Assembly (NCBI RefSeq): GCF_014066305.1
Contig: NW_023501112.1
Coordinates: forward strand, 154,501-218,500
Source: Letharia columbiana
Lineage: Eukaryota; Ascomycota; Lecanoromycetes; Lecanorales; Parmeliaceae
Direction of reading: 5' to 3'
DNA: 64,000 nt
Part shown: positions 27,143-38,645 of the stretch, one piece after another
Numbering within the stretch: position 1 is the first letter of the stretch
Layout: each line of letters begins with the position of its first letter
Notes under the pieces: generated by a model
Databases searched by the model: none
The model's input: the letters and a program-made list of their open reading frames with translations, nothing else
Told to the model about the DNA's origin: nothing
Position numbers and translations under genes: made by a program

Positions 27143-29509
27143 ATGCCGTACACACCACCAACCAAATCTCCTGTCGCCTCAAGACCTCAAACTCCACATC
27201 TGAGCCGTTCCCACTCATACAACAAAAGCCAACCCCACGATACATCCGCCTCAAGCCATGCCTCGAGAAATGAATTGCCGCACTCGACATCATCCAGAGC
27301 CTACCTAAACAAACACCGCCGAAGTCCCTCAATCGCCAAGCAGTCTGAACTGCCAACTCCTGATGCTACTCCACAAGAGAATATAAGCTCAGATAGCGAG
27401 GATCAAAAGAGCGAGGAAACCTTGGCTACGAAGAGTCGCCTTTCTCCTACGGTTGGCCCAGCGGTTTCATTAGAGCCTGCTCTACCCGTCTCACCCCAGA
27501 CCTCCAGCGATGACGAGACCGCGACAGAGCGGGGTAGGGCCAGAGACATAGTGGATTTGGCTGAGCTGCAGGCGGCTATCAGAATAATTGAACAACATCG
27601 AGCGGGTTCTCCCGACACGCACGCAAGCGAAGCTACAAAGAGAGCAAGATTGACCCTTGGTCTTCCGTCGCATCAGATAGACCCGTCGAACAAAGACAAC
27701 ACATCAAAGCCTGTGCTCTCGCCTCGGTTGCGCCTGTCAGCTGAAGCCCGCAAGATTTCACACTCGAGGTCGACTACTGATGCAAGCGCGTTCTTCGACT
27801 TCCCTCGGAATAAATTTGACTCGCCCGCACGAAGTACATCTGAGAGTGACGGAGAGGATGTTGAAGATGATGAACTACGAATAAAGCCGTCTCTGATTCG
27901 CAAAAAATCGGGCGAGCTTGTAAGGCCGGCCTTAAGGGCATCGTCTACGAGGAGAAGACCGTCAAGCATGCCCGGAACACCAACATACTCAAAAGCTGTA
28001 CATTTCCAAGACAGCAGCCTAGAACACGTTCGTCATTTCCTACAGGTAGATCGACCAATTGCTGTCAGTGCTGGGTCGTCACCTGTCGATCCCTATGATG
28101 AAGAAAACGAATTTCCATTTGGCGACGATGAATCCAGTCCACCGTCGCCTCCATTCGAATGGGAAATCCGAATGACCAATTTTCCTCAAGTCAGTCTTGA
28201 GCGAGGCGCTTTGCCAGTCCGGACTGAGCGGGTATACCTATCACCCGATACTAAGATTCTGAAAGGAGATGTGGTAGTGCGTAATCTCGCTTTCCACAAG
28301 CTGGTCATTGCGCGCTTCACTCTTGACTACTGGAAGACGACATCGGAAGTTGTGGCAGAGTACAGCAATGACGTGCGCAAAAAGCAAGCAGCTCATGACT
28401 GTGATCTGTTTACTTTCCGTATCAAGCTCGAAGACCAGGCAAACCTCGAGAACAAGACTATGTTATTCTGTGTGAGGTACAGCGTGAATGGCCAGAATTA
28501 CTGGGACAACAACAACTCCGTTAACTATCAGGTGGATTTCTCGAAGAGAGCTAAGCCTCAGAATGGCAAGCAAGGCGCGCAAGCGAAGAGCTCTCACCCG
28601 CTCAATGCTCTACCTCGTAGCAGACCATCGGCAAACTTCTCTTCGCCAAGGCCTCGCAGCATGCCATCTTTCGATGACTTTGCTGGTAGCGTAAATCCAT
28701 ACGAATTCTCTTCGTTACTTCAGCCGTCTGCGCTTGTTGGTGACTCTCCCATACGGTTCAAGAACAAACCGTCTGCGAGAGGAATTGTCCCGGATGCGCC
28801 AGGACGTCCAAAAGCCTCGACCAATCAACAAGCTTTCGGGAATCGGTATGATTTTGGTGCTTCATTGTCTGCAGCAATCCAGGCTGCTGGTACTTCTATT
28901 GGTGACAAAGGGGAAGTGCCATCGAAGCCACCGTCTGACAAACACACCGAAATGCCTCCGGTGGTCAAGGTCCAGCCGTCTCCGGACGCCGGGAAAGCCG
29001 TCAATAGCAGCGAAGCCGGCCAGCAAAAGGTCGCAGATCTCCCAAAGCCTGTTGCTTTGACCGCTGAGAAGCCATCGCTACAGTCACAGTCTTACCACGA
29101 GCTCCTCGACAAATACTGCTTCGTACGTTCTGGACCTAACAAAGAGAACAAGGGCATCTTGAGCTAATATATACTGCAGTTTGGATCTGCGAAGCCATCC
29201 GCTCAGCCTGCCAAGCCTGGACCAGCTCAGGTCGATGGTGCCCCTGATGACCTACCAGAGCCTCAGAACGAGTCTGGCAAGCTTTCGGGATCAGCTAGTC
29301 CCTCGCCCCCTGGAAGTCGTTCGCCACCTGTGGCGGATAGAAAGTCATCGAAGATCTCAAGCCCCCAGGCTTCAAGATCATCATCTCCTGCGACCGGGTC
29401 CGCTGTTGGTTCGAGGACCGCTTCACCTCCATCATTCAGATATCCGTTTCATCAGACAATGCAAAATGGACTGTTTGAGACGCATGCACCCACTGCGATT
29501 CGTGGGTGA
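27143..29509 (+). CDS. PP1 regulatory (glycogen-targeting) subunit with CBM21 domain, Gac1-like
   Basis: Two exons: 27143-29122 and 29180-29509 (57-bp intron), giving 769 aa. This class brings protein phosphatase 1 to glycogen and glycogen synthase. A low-complexity Ser/Pro-rich N-terminus is followed by the PP1-docking motif SKAVHFQD (K-x-V-x-F, near residue 283). A CBM21 starch/glycogen-binding domain follows, from about residue 337 (FEWEIRMTNFPQVSLERG) to 470, including VVVRNLAFHKLVIARFTLDYW and the end WDNNNSVNYQVDF. The rest is Ser/Pro-rich. Splicing joins DKYCF to FGSAKPS. The fungal counterpart is Gac1/Pig1; which paralogue cannot be said. Confidence 0.88.
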
Positions 29510-31181
29510 ACTTTATCTGGTCAAAGTGCCATAGAATACAAAGCCAGCAAGCGCACTAGCTAGGCCAGAATTGGACGGAGGAGACATTTGTTCCCAGTCA
29601 ACACATTCGATTGCTATTGCAATCAACAACCCGAGAAAGCTTCGGCGGCTATTGACGGCCGGTGCGAAGCAATTTCGAAATATTACGGATACGCAGTCTG
29701 AGCTTCTTACGAACATGAGAACGAGTATGAGTCTTGTACTTCGAGCGTGCTTTCTTCATGCGTGTCGTACGGCGTCATCCGGTTGGGAGGGATTTCTACT
29801 CATAGACCAATTCTACTGCTTGCGGACTGCTTCTTTTTGGGCGCCAAGTCATTATGGGTGGAAAATTGTGCATTTTTCAAGCGGCGGCGTTGGTCTCATT
29901 CCCAAAGTCCTCTCTTTGGATGCATTGGGGGCGGTGGCGGAGAGAAATTAGACGAGAAATGTCAGTACAGGCTTGTTTGTTGATGTGGATTCGACTCAAC
30001 CTATTCCAAAATCAGACATGTCCATCATCACTTATGAAGCCAACCATTCTGACCAATGATATATGCATGACTCATCATTTCTGGCCACTTTATATCATGC
30101 CAGGAAGACGGAAGGCTGTCTGGGTCATGGTCGCGCGACCGAAGGAGGGACGGCGCCGCTGCTTGATTCCCTGCCTACGGGATAACATCGTGGTCGGACG
30201 CAACAGTAGCGACGGTAGACATGTTGATATCCACCCGATCCTCTTTCGAGTATACTAACCGTCTCCGCCATCCCCAATACCCTTCGATCGTTCGCTCTCC
30301 CTACTCTCTCGCCCTTCCTCTCTTCCCTCCCTGCTCAGACCGCCTGCCCGCTACCTTTCCCCCACATCGCTGTCTCCAACGTGCGCCTCCATTTCCCGTC
30401 TCGTGACTCTGCGCTCGGGCTTGCATTGGGCTCTTTTTGACCCGATGTTGCGAGGTGTGACGAGAACCCAGCGAACCTGCTGATTGATGTATTGATGTCT
30501 CCGTGTTGCCTGCTTTGCAGTTGGTCATGTGTCCAGCGTAGAGGAGTGAGGCTTGATGTGATGCTTTGAGTTCTGTGGACGATGTGCGTCCCGACGCGGC
30601 ATTAGGCTCCGCTTGGAAGGGATCTCGCATATCATGTTCTCGTCCATTCTGGCGCCCTGATGAGAGCGCGCTGGTTGCCTTTTAGTCGGGGAGGCTTCGG
30701 GTCGGTCTCGGCCATTGGGGACATGGAGGTGGATCCGATCGTGGAAGCGGAGTCTGCGATAACGGAGGTTTGAGCAGCGTTATGTAGATTACTTTTCGTT
30801 ACACGAAGCAAGAAACAGAAGATGAGGAGGATCGCAATGAGGGAACGTGATCTTTCACGGTTCAATATACTGCATTCCCAACTTCGAAGGTTCTGTAGAA
30901 ACCTGGGGATGGCCTGCCGTCATGGGGCATTTGCTTCAGTGAGGCAACAGGTGGTGAGGAATCACGGACATTTGCCTGCCTCCGATACCGACAGTCGTGA
31001 TCGATTGGGTACGAGATGATGATGCGCACCTATGCGCGGACGGCTCCTGATCGCGAGTTCTGCTGGCAGCCGAGCCGCTTAGACAGTGCCAGCACCTCAA
31101 GGTTGGAGGAAGCGTGGACACCGAAGGAATCGTAAATACCGGCCGAACCAGGACTGACTTTACACAACCTTCATCTCAAAA
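29510..31181. other. Intergenic, no gene recognised
   Basis: About 1.67 kb. A 126-aa plus frame at 29571-29951 and a 77-aa minus frame at 30632-30865 have no family likeness or splice support. The right end should carry the decarboxylase promoter. Confidence 0.45.
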
Positions 31182-31903
31182 ATGACCGCACTCGCTACCG
31201 ACTTTCCTTTTGCGAAAGATCTCAAAGACCTTCATCTCGTGTATGACTACAATGCCCACGACGCGCAGGGCAAGCCTGAAAAGTGGCGCTATGAGATCTG
31301 GTTCTTCAGCGAAGTAAGTCTCCGCCTTGGATCCGGTTGCTAGAGAGTTGCGGGACACTGAGTGATCTTCACCTTCCATCGCAGGATCGCGTCGTCTACA
31401 AGATCCACGGTGGTCCGATGGCCGGCCGAGCCAACTTCCAGACATGTAGCTTTCAATGCATCAGACCAGGCGAGCTGTGGCAGTGCAACTGGCTCGAAGG
31501 TACGCATTCCGCCTCCGAGGGATCAGCAATGGTCGCCATAGCGACTGACGGGAGCCATCCCGGCAGAGACGGGGACTGTCGTCTCACTCGTCTACGACAT
31601 TGTCAAGAAACGGATAACGACGCTTCTCGCTTTCTCAAAAGGTACTGTTATTGCGGGGGGCACTCTCCCTTTTGACCCAGGCGAACAGATCGCTGACGGG
31701 GGCGATTGCAAGGCCACTGGGAAAATGCGGAAGCGGCACACGGGGATAAAAGGAACCCGGCGGATCTCGAGAGGTGGCGCGGTCTGGCGCGCATTGGCAT
31801 TCAGACGGACAGGCATATGCTCCCGGAACAGGCTGATCTTGTGGATATCTTCAGGGGCAAGGGTGAGTTGGAGCCGATCGAACACTCGTGGCCTACTTTG
31901 TAG
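31182..31903 (+). CDS. Phenolic acid decarboxylase
   Basis: Four exons: 31182-31313, 31385-31499, 31567-31641 and 31713-31903 (introns 71, 67 and 71 bp), giving 170 aa, the usual size. The enzyme removes CO2 from hydroxycinnamic acids such as ferulic and p-coumaric acid to give vinyl phenols, without a cofactor. Seen are LHLVYDYNAHDAQGK with the active-site tyrosines, KWRYEIWFFSEDRVVYKIHG, GGPMAGRANFQ with the conserved Arg, LWQCNWLEETGT with the catalytic-region Glu, and SKGHWENAEAAHGDKRNP. The protein has no signal peptide and is probably cytosolic. It would help a plant-associated fungus detoxify or use cell-wall phenolics. Confidence 0.92.
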
Positions 31904-32227
31904 GAAATGTCAACGTTCTGCACAACCCTTTCCCGAACTTCCTCTCTGAGATTAGATATAAGTAAAGAGGCTTCACCGTTCTTGTTTCCCTAAGATGACA
32001 GGGTGCTTGTTCAAGTGATTGTTGACTGGAGCGAAGCATCATGCTACAGTAGTACAGTTGGGACTCCAACTAGCTAGAGTCACCCTAAAAGCGGCGATTT
32101 TGGGTGGGATATTTTGGCCTTTTCCTCCACTTCTTCGGGTGCCAAGAGTAATGCCGACGGGACAATCACATCAAAATTAGGTCCTCAACGACGTCCCCCT
32201 TCCTTCCCATCATTAAAAGCCCTCCAA
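31904..32227. other. Gap between decarboxylase and DUF202 gene
   Basis: About 320 bp. The frame of the next gene stays open back to about 32114 without an ATG. An upstream coding exon ending at an acceptor near 32179 is possible. Confidence 0.4.
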
Positions 32228-32647
32228 ATGTTCCCCCGCCTCCGCACCCCCATCCTCCAAAACACCGGCTCCACGGCGCGCGACCACCTCGCTTCCGAAC
32301 GGACCTTCCTCGCCTGGCTCCGCACCGGTCTCGGCTTCGTAGCCCTGGGCATCGCAATCGAGAGATTCGGCCAGCTCGACCCCGTCCCCACCCCGGCAGC
32401 CAAGGGCAAGGGTGGGCATCCCAAGAAGGACAAGGGCGAGGACCTCGTGCGGGGACTGTTGGCGACGGGGACCGGGAGCATCGCGTACGGCACGGCGAGA
32501 TACTTTTCCAACATGAGGATGCTGGAGAAGGGATCGTACAAGCCGAGTCTGTACGGCGCGGGCGCGTTGAGCCTGGCCGTGGTCGGGTTGACGGGGGCGG
32601 CGTGTTGGGAGATTGTGAGGGGGAAGCGGGAGGAGGGGGAGGATTGA
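32228..32647 (+). CDS. DUF202-domain small membrane protein
   Basis: The frame from ATG 32228 gives 139 aa. The conserved start of DUF202 is clear (ARDHLASERTFLAWLRTGLG), followed by the first membrane segment (FVALGIAIERF). A hydrophilic Lys/Gly linker, a second segment (LLATGTGSIAYGTARYF) and a third (LYGAGALSLAVVGLTGAACW) complete the three-helix layout of this family (bacterial YidH and fungal vacuolar or plasma-membrane relatives). The biochemical role is unknown. The start is uncertain: the frame is open further upstream, so a short spliced 5' exon could exist. Confidence 0.8.
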   Translation: MFPRLRTPILQNTGSTARDHLASERTFLAWLRTGLGFVALGIAIERFGQLDPVPTPAAKGKGGHPKKDKGEDLVRGLLATGTGSIAYGTARYFSNMRMLEKGSYKPSLYGAGALSLAVVGLTGAACWEIVRGKREEGED

Positions 32648-33916
32648 TGGTTGGGATGTTCCTTCCGACCAATACGACGTTACGGACAATCCTCACACGG
32701 ACGGGGCTTCATTCCGTCCGTCATGTCACATTTTTACTCACGGCGACGGGGTTATAATGATATCAATACGAAAGATACCACCTGGCGTATCAGACGTTAT
32801 GGGCACCTGCCAGGCGTGAGGTGTAAGCGCATTCGAAATCTGCATGGGAACAGGCACGTCTACGAAGCCGTGTTCCCCAGAGGCAGTACGATACGTGTCG
32901 GCGAACGATGACTGGAAATTCCATGGCCATTTGGCTTTCGCCAACTGGTCGACAGTCCATCTATGCTTATGGATACAAGACTCTGTCAGCGTGAACCAGG
33001 ATAATCCCGTGGCAAGGTCGTCTTCTCTTATAGCACGCAAGGTGTCTGTTAATGGAATGGCTTAGGATGGCTTACACCTTCTTACTATGGTGAAGTTGAC
33101 TTCAACTGCATCAGAGACTGAGTAGCATTGTTCGTGTAGGACCAAGACATCTAGAAGGATGAGTTCGCGTTCAAACGGGACTCGTTCGAATATTACGTAT
33201 CTTCTTTTGTGACACGTCATCTGTTTGCGCTCGAGGGAGTCTTGAGCTTCGGGTTTCTAGCGTGTGGTCAAGGTGACTTTCCATGTATACCTACCAGACC
33301 AAATGCCCGTGCGGCGGACCTGCTTGTTCCACGAGAGATCAATCGCCTTTCTACCATCAGCCTAACAATGTCTATGCCCTTGAACACCGACTGTCGCAGG
33401 ACTGGGCAAGTCTTGAGTATCCTCTCTTGGGTCGTAATTGCGCTGTGAAGGCAATCGAACAAATTCACGCTCGAATGAATGTTCCAAGCAGCCCTGACGC
33501 AACGCCAGAAAGAAGCAGATTGGCAGCATAGTCTTCCGTACTTGAATGGCCTCGACGTCTGACCATTCAGGCAACTTTCATAAAGTCTCAGTTCTCCATT
33601 GGCTAGTCCGAACGTTGCGAGGGTGCTGGCGAAGTAGACCGTTACTTTCGCATTCTCTCTTTCTGCTCTCGCGCTGCGGATTGGCCTGTTCCGCCCGGAC
33701 TGCGAGATTCCTTTGGTGGAGATGTATCCTTTGCATCTGGTGCCAATCACTTCAAACTCCTTACCCCGCAATTGCCACCATCTTTGTGAGTGGGACAATT
33801 CCCTTAGACCTCCGATACGACGTCATGGAAGACTATCCAGAGGGCCAAACACTATTGCTGCCAACGTCTGTTTCGCATTACAGCGTCACGGCATGGGAAA
33901 AGTTGCCCGATTCTGA
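32648..33916. other. Intergenic, possible remnants
   Basis: About 1.27 kb. Minus-strand frames at 32738-33040 and 33268-33798 are long for chance but match no family I know and do not splice together convincingly. No gene called. Confidence 0.4.
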
Positions 33917-35185
33917 TCATTCGCCCTTCCCCTCGTCGAACCACATCTCCATCTCCCCTATCTCCTCCTCCCCTTGCCACCGCCCCACCAATTCCTTTCC
34001 TTCGATCAAGTTCCTCACATTCTCCCTTACACCAAATACCAAGTTCGGCGCAGAAGGTGTTCCCTTCTTCTTCTCCCTCTCTTTTCTTGGTGTTGTCGGA
34101 TCGTACACCATATCATTGTCCCCAAACACCGCATGTATCAGCCCCGGATACACTCCCACACACGAGTAATCGATCTCTCCCTTTCTACCGCGCTTGCACA
34201 AACCGGCTTGGCCAACGTCGAATGGTCCATCGAAGTGGGAGTAAGAGAGATGGTAGAGCATCTTTTGGGCACCGGTGTAGGAGAGAGCGTAGGCGTATGA
34301 ACAGACGCCGCCAGCGGGGCGGTATACTACGCGTGTGGTGTGGTTCTAGATTATAATTTTAGGGTCAGTATTACCGATCCGAGAGGGTATGTAGGGCCTC
34401 GAGGCATGTCTACAGAATATACCATCTCAAGACATGTCTCAAGGCTCAAGAGTTGGTCCAAAAGTAGAAATATGAACTCGGAAAATACGTACGTGCAGAA
34501 CGTCGTACGTGAGGATTTCTTCAGGATTCCACAGACCCCAGCGGCGACCAGCCGGGGGCATGGTTGTGTCGTTGGCAATAAAAAAGCGCGCGAGGGGTTT
34601 TGAGGGCAGGTCTTGCGCGCAGTGGCCGAGCCAGAGCATATCCCAACCGTCGCCATAAGGGGACAGCGGCTCAGAGGACGCGGGCGCATTGAGAATGTGT
34701 CGGCTCCCGAGAGCGAATTGGGTGAGTTGGGTCTTTAAGGAGACGTCCCAGTCAGCGTCGTCTTCGACGATTAGGGCGGACGAGAGGTTATTGTCGAGGA
34801 TTGAAGCTGCAGCATTCATGTGAGCGCGCCAGCTGCCGGTCCTGCTTGCCAGGTCTTCTTTGTAGAAGCCTGGCCAAGCGACGTGCGGGATTTCCTTGCC
34901 GTCGATGCCTGGGACTACGGTGTATGAGATGTTGGTGACGGAAGTGAAAAGGCGGAGGGCATCGAGTTTGTCAGTTCGGCCAGGCATGTTGATCATGTAG
35001 ATGTCGCCGAAGCCAAGGGTGCTGTTGTAGATTGCCTGGATGCTGTTTGGTGAGAGTACATGGTCTTGGGTGGAGCCCGTGGAAGGAGCTGGGTGATACG
35101 ATGAAGGGAAAAGGCGTTCACGTTGGAAGTGGAAGCCTAGAGAGAGTATTGCGAAAGCAGCAATGAACAGCAAGGGCTTGAACAT
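33917..35185 (-). CDS. Glycosyltransferase family 25 (LPS-type) protein, type II membrane
   Basis: Two exons: 35185-34493 and 34345-33917 (147-bp intron), 373 aa. An N-terminal signal anchor (MFKPLLFIAAFAILSLGFHF) suggests a Golgi type II enzyme. GT25 features are IYMINMPGRTDKLDALR at the start of the catalytic domain and the acidic metal-binding motif ALIVEDDADWDVSL. Further features are WDMLWLGHCAQ and, after the splice, PAGGVCSYAYALSYTGAQKML with the family's SYAYAL...GA.K pattern. The splice joins DVLH to NHTTRVVYRP. Sugar and acceptor are unknown; the relatives add galactose or glucose to glycans or proteins. Start ATG 35185 is chosen over upstream codons because it begins the anchor. 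Confidence 0.85.
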
Positions 35186-35771
35186 GTTTTTGCAATGCTG
35201 AGAGATGGCCAAAGACACAGTAGACACAGCATTGACTTCGTGAAAGGGTGGATACCTTCCCAAGTTGTGAGGAAATGCATTTGGAGAAGTGATAATAGCT
35301 GCGTGCGAAAAGGTGGAACATGTAATGAATCATACAAGTATCACCATGATTCGGCCGAAAATGCCTCGGTAATAGGAACGAGAAAGACCAATTGGGGAAG
35401 GTCATATATAAGGTAGTCGTTCTAGATTGAGATCCTGAACAGCCAAATAACAAGGAACAATAGTCTCCAGGTTTCAGATTGTAGCTGAAGCATACTCGTG
35501 AACCTCGTCGATGTTGGTCACTGTTAGTGACTGATTGTTGGTTTTGTCTCTACCCAGCCTCAAGATACCAACACGTGCGGGTTCTCCAGGGTACACACCT
35601 GCAACTCGACGACAGGCATCAGAATGTAAAGTTGAGGTCAAGTTTCAACAGGAAGAATGGAAGACTGGAAATTTGTTGGGATGGAGGCTGTCTCGACTCT
35701 CGAGGCTGTGTGCTCGTGCCGTCATCTACATTCTTGGCAGGACGGCGCGGCTTGTAATTATATACCCACTA

Positions 35772-36061
35772 CAGAGGTCTCACCGAAAGTCCTGCACCCG
35801 CCAAGACTCTTGCGCTCAGACTTCGGATAACGCCCCACCTAAAGGGCTACCTGGACAATGCGTCTGAAGTTCTTCGGAATCGCATCTAGCCCTAGTCAGG
35901 TTTCGAGGCTTAATGCCTCTATTAAGCTAAGAGAAGTACCTAAAGTCCCATCCATGCGCTGTGAGAAGATATTTCTAGGCTTCCCCTCTATAGGGCCGCT
36001 TTCCGAAAATAGGGTTAGGGCTGCACTAGTGCGGGTGCAGGACTTTCGGTGCAGACCTCTG
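35772..36061. mobile_element. 290-bp terminal-inverted-repeat element (MITE-like)
   Basis: CAGAGGTCTCACCGAAAGTC and following bases to about 35801 match the reverse complement of 36031-36061 over about 30 bp, with one single-base gap. The interior has no coding potential. A TA dinucleotide precedes the left end, but the right flank begins AT, so no target-site duplication is certain. This layout fits a non-autonomous DNA transposon. Confidence 0.75.
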
Positions 36062-36323
36062 ATCCGTCCCGCCATCACCAATTGAACTCGAAGGGCCAGG
36101 CCTTGGCATGCGGATAAACATCGGCGGCTTGGCGTATCAATCGGGCAAATTGGTGGCAGTACGATGAGTTTAGCGACTACCCTTGGGATGAATAAAAAGC
36201 ACGTCTTTGATGAGGAGGACCGACTTCAACCCTATTAAATGATCGAACCTAATACGAGACTATAAAATTGAAAATACCTCCGCCAAAACACCTCAGTTTT
36301 TCTTTAAAGGTTTATTAATTATT

Positions 36324-36410
36324 GCTGGCTGTCAGAAATTCAGAATAAAAGTGGCAGTTTTGCCGAGGTCGGCCCACCAGGGAAAACTGCCACTTATTCT
36401 GACAGCCAGC
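36324..36410. repeat. Fold-back inverted repeat
   Basis: GCTGGCTGTCAGAA...AAGTGGCAGTTTT (36324-36361) is followed after about 20 bp by its reverse complement, AAAACTGCCACTTATTCTGACAGCCAGC (to 36410). The left arm has a small insertion. The stem is about 28 bp, probably a transposon end or a tiny fold-back element. Confidence 0.8.
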
Positions 36411-36965
36411 CTGCACCAGCGAGGGATCCATCTCAGATTACAACTGCTTACTCAATGATTGTTAGTGGGGACCCAAAATAATCAGGCTTGCTTCATTAGT
36501 GAAGAAAGGCATCAATCAGACCCCAAGAGACAGAGTGGAATCCTAGAGGATAGTCGGCTCTTTAACGATCGACTTCCTAAATGGATATACGATGGCCTGG
36601 GAGAATCGAGTCTTTCCCATCTAAAAAATCAGAGTAAAAGGGTCCGTACAATACATATCGACGCTTGCGTTGGCATCGCAACGTTATGCCGCCCTTTGTC
36701 CCTATTGTCTACACGCACAACAGCTGTAGTACTCATTGCGAGACCCAAGCCAGAATCCAGATATGCGTAAAAACCCTGGGCGGAATCTGGACGAGACATC
36801 TCGGTGACTTTGTGGAGACTGGGAGCAAGCAAGGTAGGGATAGCCTGTACCACCAAACGTCTTGAACCTTTGTGTATCTACTGGATACGTGATTCGAAGA
36901 CTCAATGAGAAGAGCGAATTTTTGATTGCTGTGGCTTGATGAAGAGAGGTCTTAAATCCACAAAT

Positions 36966-37005
36966 CCGGGGTGAGTTTTGGGGGATACCCTCCCAAAAAC
37001 CCACC
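36966..37005. repeat. GC-rich hairpin
   Basis: GGGGTGAGTTTTGGGGG pairs with CCTCCCAAAAACCCACCCC with one or two mismatches across a short loop. It directly precedes the dispersed-repeat region and may be part of the same relic. Confidence 0.65.
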
Positions 37006-37080
37006 CCGGGCTTACCCACGCCCCGTTACGCGGCGCAGGGCTTACAGAATTCAAGCAGATTTTCCACAACTTCTTGAAGC

Positions 37081-37206
37081 TCTAGTAACCTTGTTTTACA
37101 TTCTATCACTTGATTTTTCAATTTTTTTATATTACTGTTGTGAAAGGATGAATTACTGAAGTGGATTTTAGACCGTGCATTACCAGGTATCGGGCACTTC
37201 CGGGTA
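37081..37206 (+). repeat. Dispersed diverged repeat, copy 1
   Basis: Shares TGAAAGGATNAATTANTGAA and TAGACCGTGCATTA, in the same order and orientation and at similar spacing, with 62690-62815. The intervening AT-rich sequence is diverged, with many T/A-rich differences. It looks like an old, mutated transposon fragment. Confidence 0.55.
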
Positions 37207-38051
37207 TATACAAGTATGAGTACAGGGTGGCATCTGCATAGAATTTCAAGGAAAGAACCAGTGACGTTGGCTTTTTGCTGACCATGAAGCCTATCCTACG
37301 GGCGCTGTACCATTGCATCAACGACAAGGCGCCAGTGCCATCATTCTGCAAAGTACCATCCATACAAGTTTTGAACAGTGTGGCTGATGCTAGCTTCCCC
37401 CATAACTAGAGGCCCGCAAGCCACAAGGCCAAGATCTGGGCGTTATTCAAACTTCGGTTGTTTCCCACTCTTGGTCTCTGAATGTTAAACATCGAACTCC
37501 TCTACTCAAGACTTTGCCTGGTACTGTGGGATTGGGTTGACTTCTCTGGCTGGAACGGCTTTGGGTTGGCGTCAGAGCTTCAGAACTTTGAAGAGCAATG
37601 CGTCTATTCCTCTGTCTCTAGTCCCCTTTTTGGCGTTTCCGCCAGCCTTCGATTGTGAAGGCTGTCATTCTCTTTAGTGTCGCTGGCTGGCATGGACGCT
37701 TTGGAAAATCACGGACCATTAACTACTCTGCTCCGAGTCGTACCAAGGAATTGGCTGTAGCATAAGCTTTGACATTAGCTTTCGAAATCCACTGCTTGTG
37801 GACTTGCTGGAAAGGCAACCCCGCTGTGACAGCCATCACTGATACTTGTGTAGGCCCGCTCGCCTCGCTATATAGTCTCGACTTCGGCTCACTCTTTCTA
37901 GATTTCTCTTTCTCTACTAATAAACAGCACACGACTCGCTTTGTAAAGCGCCCTGTTCTTCTATAGTCGCCCGTCGGAAGTCCTCCTCAACAACGTATTT
38001 CTTGTCAATCCTGCAGTCCACGACCCAGGCTTGCACAACACTTTCTCCAAG

Positions 38052-38645
38052 ATGAAGTCCTTCTCCATTCTTCCCCTCATAGCCATCACTATCTCCCCAG
38101 CTCTCTCCCATCCTCGAGCCGGCGCAATCGACGACACTCGCAACTCGGCGTCTCTGGATTCCCGCTCCAACCTAGTTCCACATGCCTGCAGCAGAGCGAA
38201 CACGCTAGTCTCCGAACAGCTAGCCGAGATCTCGCAGCTGCAATCGAGAAATCTCCCCACCCCTGCTGACTTAGCCGGGTACTTCTTCGCCATCATCCAC
38301 GGACGCAGAATTCTCGGATGCCCCTCCGATCCCCTTCTCAGTCCAGACAATAGTTCTACTTCAGCAGCACAGCATCCGAAACGCAACAGCGAGCCGAAGG
38401 ACCCCGACGGACAATACCCAGGCTGGGGAGACCCCTGTGGGACAGTGAAAATACTAATAGAACAGGTCATGGATCAGATGACCGTGCTGAGAGACAACCA
38501 AATACCTGTCCCGCCATATCTCGCAGGCTGGTCGTTATTGACGAGTGATGCGAACACCGAATTGAAATGCGGGTTCCTTGGCGCGGGCATGGAAGACGGC
38601 GGTAATTCCACGGGCACGTCTTCGCAAAATGCATCGTCGACATAG
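38052..38645 (+). CDS. Small secreted 4-cysteine protein
   Basis: Single exon, 197 aa from ATG 38052; seven in-frame codons upstream are ignored because this ATG begins the signal peptide (MKSFSILPLIAITISPALSH). The mature part has only four cysteines, in HACSR, LGCPSD, GDPCGT and LKCGFL, enough for two disulfides. It has N-glycosylation-type sites near the C-terminus (NSTG, NASS). No domain recognised. Size, signal peptide and few cysteines would fit an effector-like or cell-surface protein, but this is inference. Confidence 0.7.
   Translation: MKSFSILPLIAITISPALSHPRAGAIDDTRNSASLDSRSNLVPHACSRANTLVSEQLAEISQLQSRNLPTPADLAGYFFAIIHGRRILGCPSDPLLSPDNSSTSAAQHPKRNSEPKDPDGQYPGWGDPCGTVKILIEQVMDQMTVLRDNQIPVPPYLAGWSLLTSDANTELKCGFLGAGMEDGGNSTGTSSQNASST

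Larger units (their letters stand above)
35186..38051. other. Transposon-relic intergenic interval
   Basis: About 2.9 kb without an intact gene. It holds the inverted-repeat element at 35772-36061, the fold-back at 36324-36410, the hairpin at 36966-37005, the dispersed repeat at 37081-37206 and an 8-bp-stem hairpin near 37644-37665. Parts are AT-rich (about 36200-36360 and 37090-37200). Confidence 0.6.

Noticed and set aside
29571..29951. 126-aa plus-strand open frame
   Set aside because: No family likeness; neighbouring frames overlap it equally well.
33268..33798. 176-aa minus-strand open frame
   Set aside because: Slightly protein-like, but no motif, no clear start and no link to nearby frames, so it was left in the intergenic note.
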